A stretch of DNA of 64,000 bases from an uncultured Clostridium sp. (GTDB lineage: Bacteria > Bacillota > Clostridia > Clostridiales > Clostridiaceae). The number at the start of each line of letters is the position of its first letter. Position 1 is the first letter of the stretch. The translations under genes were made by a program, and so were the position numbers. Shown one piece after another: positions 31,665 to 40,716 of the stretch. The stretch lies in the NCBI GenBank assembly GCA_903789665.1, contig CAIFEX010000019.1:1-64000 (forward strand), read 5' to 3'. The notes below the pieces were generated by a model. The model was not told where the DNA came from. It saw nothing but the letters and a program-made list of their open reading frames with translations, and made no database searches.

Positions 31665-33464
31665 CTAAATTTCCCTCGTATATAACTTCAGCCAATCCTG
31701 CTCTTTATCAGTTAGATGAGGAGCCAACTTCTTATATACAAGTTTATGATAAGCATTTAAATACAGCTTTTCGTCACGATTAAGATATTCTGGATCTATG
31801 GCATCCAAATCAATTGGAGCATATGTTGCAGGATCAAAGTACATAAATTGTCCAAATTCATTTTCAACTCCTTTTCTAACAACAAGTTCATTTTCTAAAC
31901 GGATACCATGGGATCCATCTATATAAATACCGGGCTCATCAGTTATAATCATGCCTTCCTCCAATACATGGGTTTCATGTTTGGATGGTACAACATACCA
32001 TCTAAAACCGCTGGGTGCTTCATGAATATTCAACAAATAACCAACACCATGTCCAGTTCCACACTTATAATCTATGTTAAGATTCCATATTGGCTCTCTA
32101 GCCAAAACATCCAGATTATAACCTCTACATCCATATAAAAACTTGGCACGTGCCAAATTCATCATACCTCTTGCTACAGATGTAAAATGGTGCTTAAGTT
32201 CCCCATTTACTTTTCCAAGAGCAATTGTTCTAGTAATGTCAGTTGAACCCTCAAGATAGTTACCACCGGTATCCGTCAAGAAAAAACTGCCTTCTGTAAG
32301 TTCTACATCCGTTTCAGACGTGGAAGTATAGTGCATCATGGCCGCATGCTCTTTGAAAGCACAAATTGGTTCAAAACTTTGCCATAAGTAATTGTCCTGC
32401 ATTTTTCTGAACTCTTCTAATTTTTCAGAAGCACTGACTTCTGTAATTTTTGTTTTCCCAATATTGGTTTTCAGCCAATACATAAATTTTGTAATAGCAA
32501 TTCCATCCTTTATATGAGCTTTTTCAATATTGGCAAGTTCTACAGAATTTTTAACGGCTTTAAACAGGACAGTCGGATTTTCCATTTTTATTATTCTAGT
32601 ATAATCTGGAATATTCTTATACAACGCATAATTGGTGCGATCCGGATCTATAAGCACGGTATCATCATTCTTAAAACCCTTAACATATCCATAAATGTCA
32701 TTATAGGGTCTCAGCACTACGTTATCTTTGGCTAGAACATCCTTAACCTTGTCATCAAGCCTGTTTTCTTCAATAAATAAATATACTTTTTTCATCGAAA
32801 GGATTGCATAACAGAGAACCAGCGGTGAATACATAATATCGCTTCCGCGTATATTAAGCAGCCATGCAATATCATCCAAGGTTGAAATCACATGGTAATT
32901 TGCACCCACTTTTTTCATAACTTCTCTTACCCTTGACAATTTGGATGCTGTATTTTCACCAGAATATTTTTCTTCAAGTATGAAAACAGGTTCATCTGCC
33001 AGTTCAGGACGATTTTTCCATACTTTACTGACAAGATCATGGTTATACTCAACCATTACATTTTTGCTGGCGAGCCTATCGACCAAATCTTTTCCCTCTT
33101 GTAAGGTAACAAGACGTCCATCAAAACCCAATTTTCCATTATTGGGTATTTTAGCTTCCAAATATTCAGGTACAGTAGGTACACCTGGATTGCCCATTTT
33201 AAAAAGCTTGATTCCGCTGCCTTCAAGCTGATACCCGGCTTGCAAAAAAAATCTACCGTCAGTCCAGAGCCCTGCTTCGTCTTTCGTAATGACAACTGTC
33301 CCGGCATCACCTGTAAATCCTGATACATAAGCTCTTGCCTTAAAAAATTCCCCCACATATTCACTTTGATGATAATCTGAAGATGGAATAATACAAGCAT
33401 CTAATCCATTTTCACCCATAAGCACTCTCAGTTTTGAAATTATTTCCTTTTTGTTTTGACTCAC
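31665..33464 (-). CDS. Aminopeptidase P-family Xaa-Pro metallopeptidase
   Basis: A 599-residue M24B peptidase that removes N-terminal residues before proline. The long three-domain form has two creatinase-like N-terminal domains (residues 1-300) and a pita-bread catalytic domain with the metal ligands Asp and Asp in GGNYLEGSTDITRT, His in TGHGVGYLLNIHEAP, Glu in MIITDEPGIYIDG, and Glu in HGIRLENELVV. The GTG at 33464 is preferred because GAAGGA lies upstream; the open frame extends 14 codons further. It follows the peptide transporter on the same strand, a sensible uptake-then-digest pair. Confidence 0.9.
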   Translation of the reverse strand: MSQNKKEIISKLRVLMGENGLDACIIPSSDYHQSEYVGEFFKARAYVSGFTGDAGTVVITKDEAGLWTDGRFFLQAGYQLEGSGIKLFKMGNPGVPTVPEYLEAKIPNNGKLGFDGRLVTLQEGKDLVDRLASKNVMVEYNHDLVSKVWKNRPELADEPVFILEEKYSGENTASKLSRVREVMKKVGANYHVISTLDDIAWLLNIRGSDIMYSPLVLCYAILSMKKVYLFIEENRLDDKVKDVLAKDNVVLRPYNDIYGYVKGFKNDDTVLIDPDRTNYALYKNIPDYTRIIKMENPTVLFKAVKNSVELANIEKAHIKDGIAITKFMYWLKTNIGKTKITEVSASEKLEEFRKMQDNYLWQSFEPICAFKEHAAMMHYTSTSETDVELTEGSFFLTDTGGNYLEGSTDITRTIALGKVNGELKHHFTSVARGMMNLARAKFLYGCRGYNLDVLAREPIWNLNIDYKCGTGHGVGYLLNIHEAPSGFRWYVVPSKHETHVLEEGMIITDEPGIYIDGSHGIRLENELVVRKGVENEFGQFMYFDPATYAPIDLDAIDPEYLNRDEKLYLNAYHKLVYKKLAPHLTDKEQDWLKLYTREI

Positions 33465-33498
33465 ATTTATTCCTTCTTTCAATTTATAATCTAACTTA

Positions 33499-34848
33499 TC
33501 AAACATTAACCTGATTGTTTATTTCATCATCTTTTATAACCAAACTGTTCAATTTTTTATCTAATGACCAAAGAATAATACCAGCTGTAATAGCAATAGC
33601 CGCGACTACAAAATATACAGTTGAAAATTTGAATTTCAATGTAAATTCATACACCCATCCATAGGATTTTCCAGCAACGAAAACGGCAAGCACCCAGACA
33701 CTCATCATTGTTGACAACAACCTAGGCGGGGAAAATTTACTTATGAAAGAATTCCCGAGCGGTGAGAATACCATTTCGCCGCAGGACAATACTACACCAA
33801 ATGCTATAATCCATCCAAGTGATGCAAGTTGTCCTCCTCTTACAACATCTGCCATTGCAAATATTATATACGACAGACCTAGTAACAGCATCCCCAAAGA
33901 AGTTTTCTTGAACATGCTCAAATCACCTTGGGGCCTATTGGCCAATCTTGTCCATAATTTGCCCAGAATTGGTCCCAATGTAATACACATCAATCCATTT
34001 AATGAATCAAACCAAGCTGTCGGAACCTTGAAGCTGCCTATCATCCAATTTGCAGCTGCATGATCTCCACCCCAATAGAAATATACAGGCATATATGCCA
34101 AGTACCAAAACACCCAGAATATTACAGAAAAAAAAGATACTAAAATAATAGCGGCCACTCTTTTCTTTTCTGTTGTTGTAAGAGGTCTCTTTTCTTCTGC
34201 CGGTTTTTTTTCTTTCAATCTTTTACGCTCATCAACTTTAAATGGTTTCCTACCTGCTTCTCCGAGAAATTTCCACCCGAAGACAAACCAAACAGCATCG
34301 AGAAACATAACTATGGCACAAATTAGGAAGCAAAAAGAATATCCCTTAGTTCCTGCAAGCACACCTATGATCGTCGTACCAATAAAAGAACCGATGTTGA
34401 CAAAAGAATATTGAACAGAAAACGCAGAATCCAGTTGTTTTGGATCCTTAAAAAGTCTTCCCGTAATAGCATTATTCTGACATTTAAATAAACCTGTTCC
34501 AACAGAAACCAAAACAATCATCAGATTGATCATAGCAGCACTTGAAGCTTTCCATCCTACCAGATAACCCACTCCCATTAAAATCATTCCAATTGGAACA
34601 AGATATCTGGCACCTACAATACGATCGGAAATAATACCTCCAATCAATGGTGCAAGATAAGTAAAAGCAACTAGATTTGCAGACATTTTCGCCGCATCAG
34701 CAGTAGTAAGACCAAGTCCTCCGCTGACTACAGCAGTAGCTACAAATATTGTAAGTAACCATTTTGCCGAGTAAAATGAAAACCTTTCCAATGTAAAGGC
34801 AAATGAACATACATAAAAGCCAAATGGTCTTCTTTGCACGCTTTCCAT
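33499..34848 (-). CDS. POT-family proton-coupled peptide transporter
   Basis: A 449-residue MFS protein of the POT/PTR type with about twelve or more helices. It opens RRPFGFYVCSFAFTLERFSFYSAKW, which carries the ExxERFxFYxxK-like motif (here TLERFSFYSAKW). FSVQYSFVNIGSFIGTTIIG and a Lys/Glu-rich central loop (PFKVDERKRLKEKKP) follow. The ATG at 34848 is behind GGGGGGGAT. It is 34 bases ahead of the aminopeptidase gene. No other subunits are needed. Substrate is probably di- and tripeptides. Confidence 0.86.
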   Translation of the reverse strand: MESVQRRPFGFYVCSFAFTLERFSFYSAKWLLTIFVATAVVSGGLGLTTADAAKMSANLVAFTYLAPLIGGIISDRIVGARYLVPIGMILMGVGYLVGWKASSAAMINLMIVLVSVGTGLFKCQNNAITGRLFKDPKQLDSAFSVQYSFVNIGSFIGTTIIGVLAGTKGYSFCFLICAIVMFLDAVWFVFGWKFLGEAGRKPFKVDERKRLKEKKPAEEKRPLTTTEKKRVAAIILVSFFSVIFWVFWYLAYMPVYFYWGGDHAAANWMIGSFKVPTAWFDSLNGLMCITLGPILGKLWTRLANRPQGDLSMFKKTSLGMLLLGLSYIIFAMADVVRGGQLASLGWIIAFGVVLSCGEMVFSPLGNSFISKFSPPRLLSTMMSVWVLAVFVAGKSYGWVYEFTLKFKFSTVYFVVAAIAITAGIILWSLDKKLNSLVIKDDEINNQVNV

Positions 34849-35130
34849 TTTATCCCCCCCTATAAAAATTAAATATATATCTAAAGTACCTTCATTTGAA
34901 GATACACAATAGCTTTTAAATAACATTTTTCTGAAAATTTGTTTTTTTATCTAACTTAACAAAAAGCAGAGTATTCTAAAAAATCAGTGTACTCTTTTAT
35001 TATACACTATTACTAAACTTTTTTATATAATTTTACAGTATTAATATAATAATTTTTATTTTCTCCACAGTCTAAGATTAAGCTCCTCTCTGATTTACAG
35101 GATCACAGCCAGCTATTTCAACATAAATAA
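34849..35130. other. Long leader region of the peptide-transporter unit
   Basis: The AT-rich stretch contains a minus-strand TATAAT near 35000 (GTGTATAATAAAAG) but no convincing -35. The leader would be about 150 bases. I see no known riboswitch fold. Confidence 0.4.
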
Positions 35131-35163
35131 AACCCCTCCGGAAAGATAATACCGGCAGAGGTT
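35131..35163 (-). terminator. Terminator after thioredoxin
   Basis: An imperfect GC-rich hairpin (AACCCCTCCGG paired with CCGGCAGAGGTT across a ten-base loop), 50 bases downstream of the trxA stop, followed by GTTTTATT on the minus strand. Confidence 0.75.
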
Positions 35164-35212
35164 CTTATTTCTACCAAGAATATCTCCTGACAGAGTATCT
35201 CTTGGGAGTACG

Positions 35213-35527
35213 TTAAATGTATCTGTTCAATACCTGTTCAAAATCTGATTTAGGCCTAAATCCAACCATATTTTCTACGGCCTTTCCATTTTTAAATACC
35301 ATTATAGTCGGTATGCTTGATATCCTGAATTTCTGCGAAGTTATTGGATTTTCGTCCACATTTACTTTAACAAATTTTATTTTTCCAGAATATTTTTCAT
35401 CCAATTCTTCCATAACAGGGCCAACCATTTTACAAGGTCCACACCATGGAGCCCAAAAATCCACAACTACCGGCATGTCATTTGCAATAACTTCTTCGTT
35501 AAATACCATATCATTTATTTTTTCCAT
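35213..35527 (-). CDS. trxA: Thioredoxin
   Basis: A 104-residue thioredoxin: VVVDFWAPWCGPCKMVGPV with the redox pair in WCGPC near residue 28-31, the cis-Pro in SSIPTIMVFKNGK and the typical C-terminal helix. It keeps cytosolic thiols reduced. I start at the ATG at 35527 (MEKINDMVFNEE), which gives the usual family length; an upstream ATG at 35539 and the TTG at 35557 are alternatives with a poor spacing to the AAAGGA site. It lies about 80 bases after a Crp/Fnr gene on the same strand. No thioredoxin reductase is adjacent. Confidence 0.93.
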   Translation of the reverse strand: MEKINDMVFNEEVIANDMPVVVDFWAPWCGPCKMVGPVMEELDEKYSGKIKFVKVNVDENPITSQKFRISSIPTIMVFKNGKAVENMVGFRPKSDFEQVLNRYI

Positions 35528-35606
35528 TTTTATATCCATTCCTTTCGCTTCGCTCAAGGCACAAAATGTAATGAAAATACCTGGCCTTGAGTTTTAAAAT
35601 ATAAAT

Positions 35607-36293
35607 TCAATCTTTTAACAATTCATTCAGATCTTTAAGTATTACTATCCTGCCTCTCTGTAACTTTATATATCCATTTTTTTCAATGCTTTTTAGCCTT
35701 CTGCTAACAACTTCTCTGGCTGAATCAACCTCAAAAGCCAATTGAGCATGGGTTGTATAAATCACCCTGCTGTTCTTATTGAGAAGTACCCTGACAAGCC
35801 TTGATTCTAAAGACTCATGAATTATTCTCTCTTTATTCTCTATAACGGCATTAAATTTATTATATAGATCTTTATATACACATGATAAAAATTCTTTGTC
35901 CTTTATAAAATACTTTTCAACTATTTTAACTGGAATTACACATATTTCAGAATCTTGAATGGCCCTACCCACTATTTTTAAAGATTCCAGCTTTGATAAA
36001 CAGCTTAAAGTCTCATGACAAAACTCCCCCTTTTTTATATTATAAAGGTTGGTTTCATCTCCCTCTTCATTAATTTTTTGTATTTTTACTGTACCTTTTA
36101 TGACAAATAAAACTCCCCTGCATGTTTCCAACGTTAATTTTAGATACTCATCAAAATAAATGGTCTTAAAAACTGCTTCTCTTTCTATTATTCCACCATT
36201 ATCCATGCTAATTTTTTTCAACACCGGATATGCCTTATATAAAGATTCTATATCTTTTAACCTGCTACTTAAATTTTTATCATGGTTAACCAT
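35607..36293 (-). CDS. Crp/Fnr-family transcription regulator
   Basis: A 228-residue protein: cyclic-nucleotide-binding-like beta roll (residues 20-130: CRGVLFVIKGTVKIQKINEEG, KKGEFCHETLSCLS) and C-terminal winged HTH (TTHAQLAFEVDSAREVVSRRLK). The effector domain has Cys residues at CRG, FCHETLSC, but no clear Fnr-type N-terminal cluster motif. I take the ATG at 36293 behind GGAGGGAAA. A palindrome GTGAC-TTA-GTCAC lies at about -41 to its own predicted start, the position of class II Crp sites. Its target range is unknown; trxA next door is a candidate. Confidence 0.82.
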   Translation of the reverse strand: MVNHDKNLSSRLKDIESLYKAYPVLKKISMDNGGIIEREAVFKTIYFDEYLKLTLETCRGVLFVIKGTVKIQKINEEGDETNLYNIKKGEFCHETLSCLSKLESLKIVGRAIQDSEICVIPVKIVEKYFIKDKEFLSCVYKDLYNKFNAVIENKERIIHESLESRLVRVLLNKNSRVIYTTHAQLAFEVDSAREVVSRRLKSIEKNGYIKLQRGRIVILKDLNELLKD

Positions 36294-36344
36294 TTTTCCC
36301 TCCATAATAATTTTGAATCAATTAACTTGTCTCTTATGAATTTT

Positions 36345-36385
36345 ATTATAAATCATTTATTTGAATATTTAAGTGACTTAGTCAC
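36345..36385 (-). promoter_or_regulatory. Crp/Fnr-gene promoter with class II-like operator
   Basis: On the minus strand a TATAAT -10 is at 36345-36350 without a good -35. A 13-base palindrome GTGACTWAGTCAC at 36373-36385 is centred about 41 bases upstream of the expected start, the usual spot for a class II activator of this family. Confidence 0.55.
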
Positions 36386-36410
36386 ATTAACATTTATTAT
36401 CCAGCAATAA

Positions 36411-36455
36411 AAAATAGTTTTATGACAATACTACCTATCATCATAAAACTATTTT
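36411..36455 (-). terminator. Terminator of the methyltransferase unit
   Basis: A 15-base perfect stem AAAATAGTTTTATGA (36411-36425) with its complement at 36441-36455, and a T run on the minus strand. Downstream of the gene ending at 36511. Confidence 0.85.
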
Positions 36456-36510
36456 GATAAAATTTAAATAAATATACACACATAATTACTACAGGGCTCA
36501 AAAATAGGAC

Positions 36511-37089
36511 TCAGCTGCTTTTTTGCGATGTTATTCCATAAAAGTCCCTGCCCATATCTATGGACAGTATATCTGAAAATCCAAGTTCATCCAATTTTTT
36601 TGTTAAATCCGCTTCCTCCAGCCTATCCTCCACAGGCGGACCCATCTTATCAGAGCTTTTTTTCCACTCAACAACAGCAATTCTCCCGTTAGATACCATT
36701 ATTCTTTTTACTTCATTTAAGAACTTTTCTTTATTTTCTACTTCATGCAGCATGGCACACATAAATGCAAATGTCACTTTGCCGCTTTCCAATTTCAAAT
36801 CATTTTCTTCCGTCAAGACCGTTTCCACATTGGAAATATTGTTCTCCTCTATTTTCACTTTAACTTCTTGAATCATTTGAGGCACAATATCCATTGCAAA
36901 TACCCTGCCGCCATTTCCCACAATTTTAGAGGCGGATAAGGTAAAATAGCCAATGCCACAGCCTATATCGGCCATTACATCTTTTTCCCCCAGTCCAAAT
37001 TCAGCAAGAATTTTCTCCGGCGGCAATATTTTTCTTCTTTCTTCATTATCAAGCTTACATTTGCCTTTGTAATTAAATTTATGCGGCAT
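36511..37089 (-). CDS. Class I SAM-dependent methyltransferase
   Basis: A 192-residue methyltransferase: motif I VMADIGCGIGYFTLSASKI near residue 42, motif II RVFAMDIVPQMIQEV, and motif IV-like FMCAMLHEVENKEKF. Ubie/Methyltransf_25-like; the substrate cannot be read. The ATG at 37089 follows AAAGGAGAT with an eight-base gap; the open frame extends seven codons upstream and overlaps the HAD stop. It is translationally adjacent to the HAD gene. Confidence 0.78.
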   Translation of the reverse strand: MPHKFNYKGKCKLDNEERRKILPPEKILAEFGLGEKDVMADIGCGIGYFTLSASKIVGNGGRVFAMDIVPQMIQEVKVKIEENNISNVETVLTEENDLKLESGKVTFAFMCAMLHEVENKEKFLNEVKRIMVSNGRIAVVEWKKSSDKMGPPVEDRLEEADLTKKLDELGFSDILSIDMGRDFYGITSQKSS

Positions 37090-37106
37090 TGTCAATTTAT
37101 CTCCTT

Positions 37107-37760
37107 TCATTTAATAAAATCAATAAGTTCAAGAGGCTTGTCAATAAGGAGTTTGGCGCCATTTTTTAGAAGTTCGTCAGCTTTTCTAAATCCCCATGTA
37201 ACGCCTACTGCATACATTCCGGCCCTGTTAGCCGTCTTCATATCCACACCCGAATCTCCCAGGTAAATGTATTTTGAAGGTGAAATTTTTGAAAGCTCCG
37301 ATATCTCCAGAGCTGAAGTTGGATTTGGTTTTTTGGGAACATCTTTTCTTGAGCCAAAAACATAATCAAATTTTTTTAATCCAAAAAATCTGTCAATTAT
37401 CGCCTTTGTAAAATTATCGGGCTTATTTGAGAGCACAGACAGACAGATTCCCATATTGCGGAGCTTATTCAATAGTTCGCCTATTCCGTTATAGGGCTTT
37501 GTAAATTCATGCCATCTCATATTGTATTCATCTACAAATTCAGATAGACACAAACTTGCCATCTTTTCATTCGTCTCCTCTTCCGGCAGAGCTCTCCAGA
37601 CCAATTTTCCTATACCATTTCCAACAAAATATCTGTATTTTCCCGTATCATACACGGGAAATCCATGTTTTTTCAACACGGCATTCATTGAATTGGCCAT
37701 ATCATCGATTGTATTCAGCAGTGTACCGTCAAGATCAAAGATAGCTCCATTATAATTCAT
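37107..37760 (-). CDS. HAD-superfamily hydrolase, phosphoglycolate phosphatase-like
   Basis: A 217-residue HAD phosphatase: motif I IFDLDGTLLNT (nucleophile Asp near residue 9), motif II VLSNKP, motif III Lys around PKKPNP, motif IV YLGDSGVDMKTANRAG. The four-helix cap between residues 18 and 85 is of the Gph/PGMB type. Substrate could be phosphoglycolate or another small phosphate ester. Its stop overlaps the first in-frame ATG of the methyltransferase gene. Confidence 0.83.
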   Translation of the reverse strand: MNYNGAIFDLDGTLLNTIDDMANSMNAVLKKHGFPVYDTGKYRYFVGNGIGKLVWRALPEEETNEKMASLCLSEFVDEYNMRWHEFTKPYNGIGELLNKLRNMGICLSVLSNKPDNFTKAIIDRFFGLKKFDYVFGSRKDVPKKPNPTSALEISELSKISPSKYIYLGDSGVDMKTANRAGMYAVGVTWGFRKADELLKNGAKLLIDKPLELIDFIK

Positions 37761-37800
37761 AGTTAGTTCTCCTTTTGTTTACAATTTATTTACAGCTCCT

Positions 37801-37864
37801 GGGGGTAGCTTGACCACCGGGTTGACACCCCAACTTGTCCATGATCTCTGGAGAGATTGGACAA
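37801..37864. repeat. GC-rich inverted-repeat element
   Basis: TTGTCC (37835-37840) and GGACAA (37859-37864) flank ATCTCT-GG-AGAGAT, giving a nearly perfect hairpin. A further GGGGGT/ACACCCC pair lies just before it. Base composition is unlike the surrounding DNA. It is downstream of nfo but lacks a T run, so it may be a mobile-repeat remnant or an unusual terminator. Confidence 0.45.
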
Positions 37865-37887
37865 TGCTGCCGCAAACAGTTTGAACA

Positions 37888-38721
37888 TTACCACATGTAA
37901 GACTCCCTCAACATCTTGATTTCCCCGGCATAACCCGACAGTTCATTCGGAGTTTCCAGAAAAAATGGAAGATGACACAATTTAGGGTGATTTACAACTC
38001 TAACAATAGCTTCCTTACCAATAAAACCCCGGCCGATTTTTTCGTGGCGGTCCCTGTGGCTTGAAAATGGATTCTTGCTGTCATTTAAATGTATTGCCTT
38101 AAGCCTGTCCAAGCCAATTATTCTGTCGAATTTATTCAAGACACCATCTAGATCATTTACAATATCATAGCCTGCATCATAGACATGGCAGGTATCAAGA
38201 CATACCCCCATCTTATCAGAAAGTGCGACCCCATCCATGATACGCTTCAGCTCTTCAAAACTTCTTCCAATCTCCGTTCCCTTTCCAGCCATTGTTTCAA
38301 GAAGGACAGTGGTGGTCTGTTCTGGTTTCAATATGGAATTGAGCATATCTACAATATATTTTATACCAATATCAACACCTTGTTTTACATGACTTCCCGG
38401 GTGAAAATTATATAGATTATGGGGTAGATATTCCATTCTATTCAAATCATCCTTCATGATCTCAAAAGCAAATTTTCTGGTCTTTTCACTTGCAGAACAG
38501 GCATTCAAAGTATATGGCGCATGGGCCATAATAATGGGAAATTTATTCTCTTTCATGATTTTTAAAAGTCCCTCTACATCTTTTGGATCAATTTTTTTAG
38601 CTTTCCCTCCCCTGGGATTACGGCTAAAAAACTGAAATGTGCTGGCTTCTATCTTAACTGCTGCTTTTCCCATGGCTTCATACCCCTTTGCAGCCGATAA
38701 ATGACAACCTATATTCAACAT
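37888..38721 (-). CDS. nfo: Deoxyribonuclease IV (AP endonuclease)
   Basis: A 277-residue TIM-barrel AP endonuclease. Zn-ligand segments are visible: YNFHPGSH near residue 108, [13 protein letters not shown] near 140, [15 protein letters not shown] near 175 and [20 protein letters not shown] near 215. It nicks abasic and oxidised sites in base excision repair. The ATG at 38721 follows GGAGGT. It is 14 bases downstream of ogt on the same strand, so two DNA-lesion repair enzymes form one unit. Confidence 0.93.
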   Translation of the reverse strand: MLNIGCHLSAAKGYEAMGKAAVKIEASTFQFFSRNPRGGKAKKIDPKDVEGLLKIMKENKFPIIMAHAPYTLNACSASEKTRKFAFEIMKDDLNRMEYLPHNLYNFHPGSHVKQGVDIGIKYIVDMLNSILKPEQTTTVLLETMAGKGTEIGRSFEELKRIMDGVALSDKMGVCLDTCHVYDAGYDIVNDLDGVLNKFDRIIGLDRLKAIHLNDSKNPFSSHRDRHEKIGRGFIGKEAIVRVVNHPKLCHLPFFLETPNELSGYAGEIKMLRESYMW

Positions 38722-38734
38722 ATTAATACCTCCA

Positions 38735-39211
38735 TTAAAGTGCTGCATTTGTTTTTTCTATTTTCAAAAGTTTCTCCTTTAAATTCAATCCACCGCCGTA
38801 TCCTACTAAATCTCCATTGGAACCTATAACACGGTGGCAAGGAATAAAAATCGGAATAGGGTTTCTATTGTTTGCCATTCCCACTGCCCTAAAAGCTTTT
38901 GGGTTTCCCACAGCCATGGCTATTTCCTTATAACTGCGGGTTTCTCCATATGGAATTTTTCCAAGTGCACTCCACACTTTTTTCTGAAATTCTGTACCTT
39001 CGGGGGCAAGAGGCAAATCAAACAATTTTCTGCTTCCATTAAAATATTCTTCAAGTTCCAGATTTGCCTTTTTTAACAGAGGTGTTTCCTCTACAATATC
39101 ATATCTCACCTTGTGGAAACTATTCTCAAAATACAGATTTGTAATGGATTTTTCATTTTCCACAATACATATTCTGCCTATGACAGTATTGTAATAAACT
39201 ATTCTATTCAT
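38735..39211 (-). CDS. ogt: Methylated-DNA-protein-cysteine methyltransferase
   Basis: A 158-residue suicide repair protein for O6-alkylguanine: the acceptor motif [11 protein letters not shown] near residue 124-128, preceded by [16 protein letters not shown] and the HTH region [21 protein letters not shown]. It lacks the Ada regulatory domain. I start at the ATG at 39211 behind GGGGAG. First gene of the ogt-nfo pair. Confidence 0.94.
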   Translation of the reverse strand: MNRIVYYNTVIGRICIVENEKSITNLYFENSFHKVRYDIVEETPLLKKANLELEEYFNGSRKLFDLPLAPEGTEFQKKVWSALGKIPYGETRSYKEIAMAVGNPKAFRAVGMANNRNPIPIFIPCHRVIGSNGDLVGYGGGLNLKEKLLKIEKTNAAL

Positions 39212-39385
39212 ATTTTCTCCCCATTTCAACCAATTTTTATATGTCCCATTAAATTCACGTTTTTTCTAAACACAGTATATCACAAATACATATCTTTTCA
39301 TAAATTTAACGATTTGCCAGTAATATGTCTCCTCATTATGTAAACAGCTTTGCTTTTTCAAACTGCCTTTTCCTGAAATTCTCCG

Positions 39386-39442
39386 TTGACAGAAATATGA
39401 ATATTGTATATACTGTATATATTCGAATATATACAGTATATA
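39386..39442 (+). promoter_or_regulatory. GntR-operon promoter with 36-bp perfect palindrome
   Basis: TTGACA (39386-39391) and TATACT (39409-39414) 17 bases apart. A perfect palindrome spans 39407-39442, centred on TTCGAA, so it covers the -10 and the transcript start. This is the expected place for autorepression by the GntR protein encoded 25 bases downstream. Confidence 0.85.
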
Positions 39443-39466
39443 TTATTCTCAGAAGGAGTACTATTT

Positions 39467-39841
39467 ATGAACATAATTATTTCCAACCTGTCAAAGGATC
39501 CTATTTATGAACAGATTGCAAAACAGATAAAGGACAATATAATAAAGGGCAATATTTCTGAAGGAGATCCCCTGCCTTCAATCAGAAATCTTGCCAAGGA
39601 ACTAAAAATAAGCGTAATAACAACTAAAAGATCCTATGAGGAATTGGAGCGAGAAGGTTTTATCGAAACAGTCCCCGGAAAAGGTTCTTATGTATCATCA
39701 CAGAATAAAGAGCTTTTAAAGGAAAAAAAGATCAAATCAATTGAAGACAAATTGATGGAAGCTATAGAAGAAAGTAAGATCATAGGTCTTACCAAAAAAG
39801 AATTGAAGGAAATATTAGATGTTCTATATGAAAGTATATAA
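39467..39841 (+). CDS. GntR-family (YtrA-type) repressor
   Basis: A 124-residue protein of the short YtrA subfamily: winged HTH with DPIYEQIAKQIKDNIIKG, GDPLPSIRNLAKELKIS and FIETVPGKGSYVSS, followed by a short helical dimerisation tail instead of an effector domain. The ATG at 39467 has AGAAGGAG upstream. It precedes an ABC ATPase and an ABC-2 permease, the usual YtrA layout, where the repressor controls its own transporter and responds to envelope-active compounds. Confidence 0.87.
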   Translation: MNIIISNLSKDPIYEQIAKQIKDNIIKGNISEGDPLPSIRNLAKELKISVITTKRSYEELEREGFIETVPGKGSYVSSQNKELLKEKKIKSIEDKLMEAIEESKIIGLTKKELKEILDVLYESI

Positions 39842-39855
39842 ATGGAGGAAAAATC

Positions 39856-40716
39856 ATGGACAATATTCTCGAAATTAAAAATCTAAGCAAAATCTACAAA
39901 GGCTTCATGCTGGATAACATAAGCTTCAATCTTCCGAGGGGATATATCATGGGACTCATTGGTCCAAACGGTGCAGGTAAAAGTACCACTATAAAACTCA
40001 TAATGAATCTTGTGAAAAAAGATTCAGGAACTATAAATGTTTTTGACCTGGACAATTTAAAATATGAAAGACAGATAAAACAGAAAATAGGCTTTGTATA
40101 CGACGCAAATTATTTTTACGATGATCTGACTACAACTGCTATGAAAAATATCATATGCCGTTTTTACAAAGACTGGGATGACGAAACTTTCAGCAGATAT
40201 ATGGATGAATTCAATCTACCCGGAAATAAAAAAATAAAGCAGCTGTCCAAAGGAATGAAGATGAAGTACTCTCTTGCCATCGCCCTTTCCCACAATGCCG
40301 AATTCATTATAATGGACGAACCTACATCAGGCCTGGACCCGGTCTTCAGAAGTGAAATGCTGGATATACTGTGCTCAATAATTCAGGACGAAAACAAATC
40401 CATACTGTTTTCCACCCATATCACCACAGATCTTGAAAAAATAGCGGATTACATCACTTTTTTAAATTCCGGCAAGATAGTTTTTTCAGATACAAAAGAC
40501 AGTATTTTAAAGAGTTACGGCATTGTAAAAGGTGATAAAAATCTGCTGCAGCCCGACATCAGGAAAAAATTCATAGGCGTAAGGGAAAATTCCTTTGGAT
40601 TCGAAGGTTTGACCAATAACAGCTCTGAAATAAAAAAGCTGTTCAAAGACAAGGTTATAATTGAGAAAGCCACGCTGGACGATATCATGGTATACACCGT
40701 AAGGGGGAATATATAA
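39856..40716 (+). CDS. ABC transporter ATPase of the GntR operon
   Basis: A 286-residue ATPase: Walker A GPNGAGKST (near 36), signature QLSKGMKMKYSLAIAL (variant, K replacing G2), Walker B FIIMDEPTSGLDP, and STHITTDLEKIA. The sequence between residues 190 and 286 is an extended C-terminal part typical of exporter-type ATPases next to GntR repressors. Its stop overlaps the start of the permease gene as ATATAATG. Substrate is unknown; drug or lantibiotic stress is common for this arrangement. Confidence 0.88.
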   Translation: MDNILEIKNLSKIYKGFMLDNISFNLPRGYIMGLIGPNGAGKSTTIKLIMNLVKKDSGTINVFDLDNLKYERQIKQKIGFVYDANYFYDDLTTTAMKNIICRFYKDWDDETFSRYMDEFNLPGNKKIKQLSKGMKMKYSLAIALSHNAEFIIMDEPTSGLDPVFRSEMLDILCSIIQDENKSILFSTHITTDLEKIADYITFLNSGKIVFSDTKDSILKSYGIVKGDKNLLQPDIRKKFIGVRENSFGFEGLTNNSSEIKKLFKDKVIIEKATLDDIMVYTVRGNI

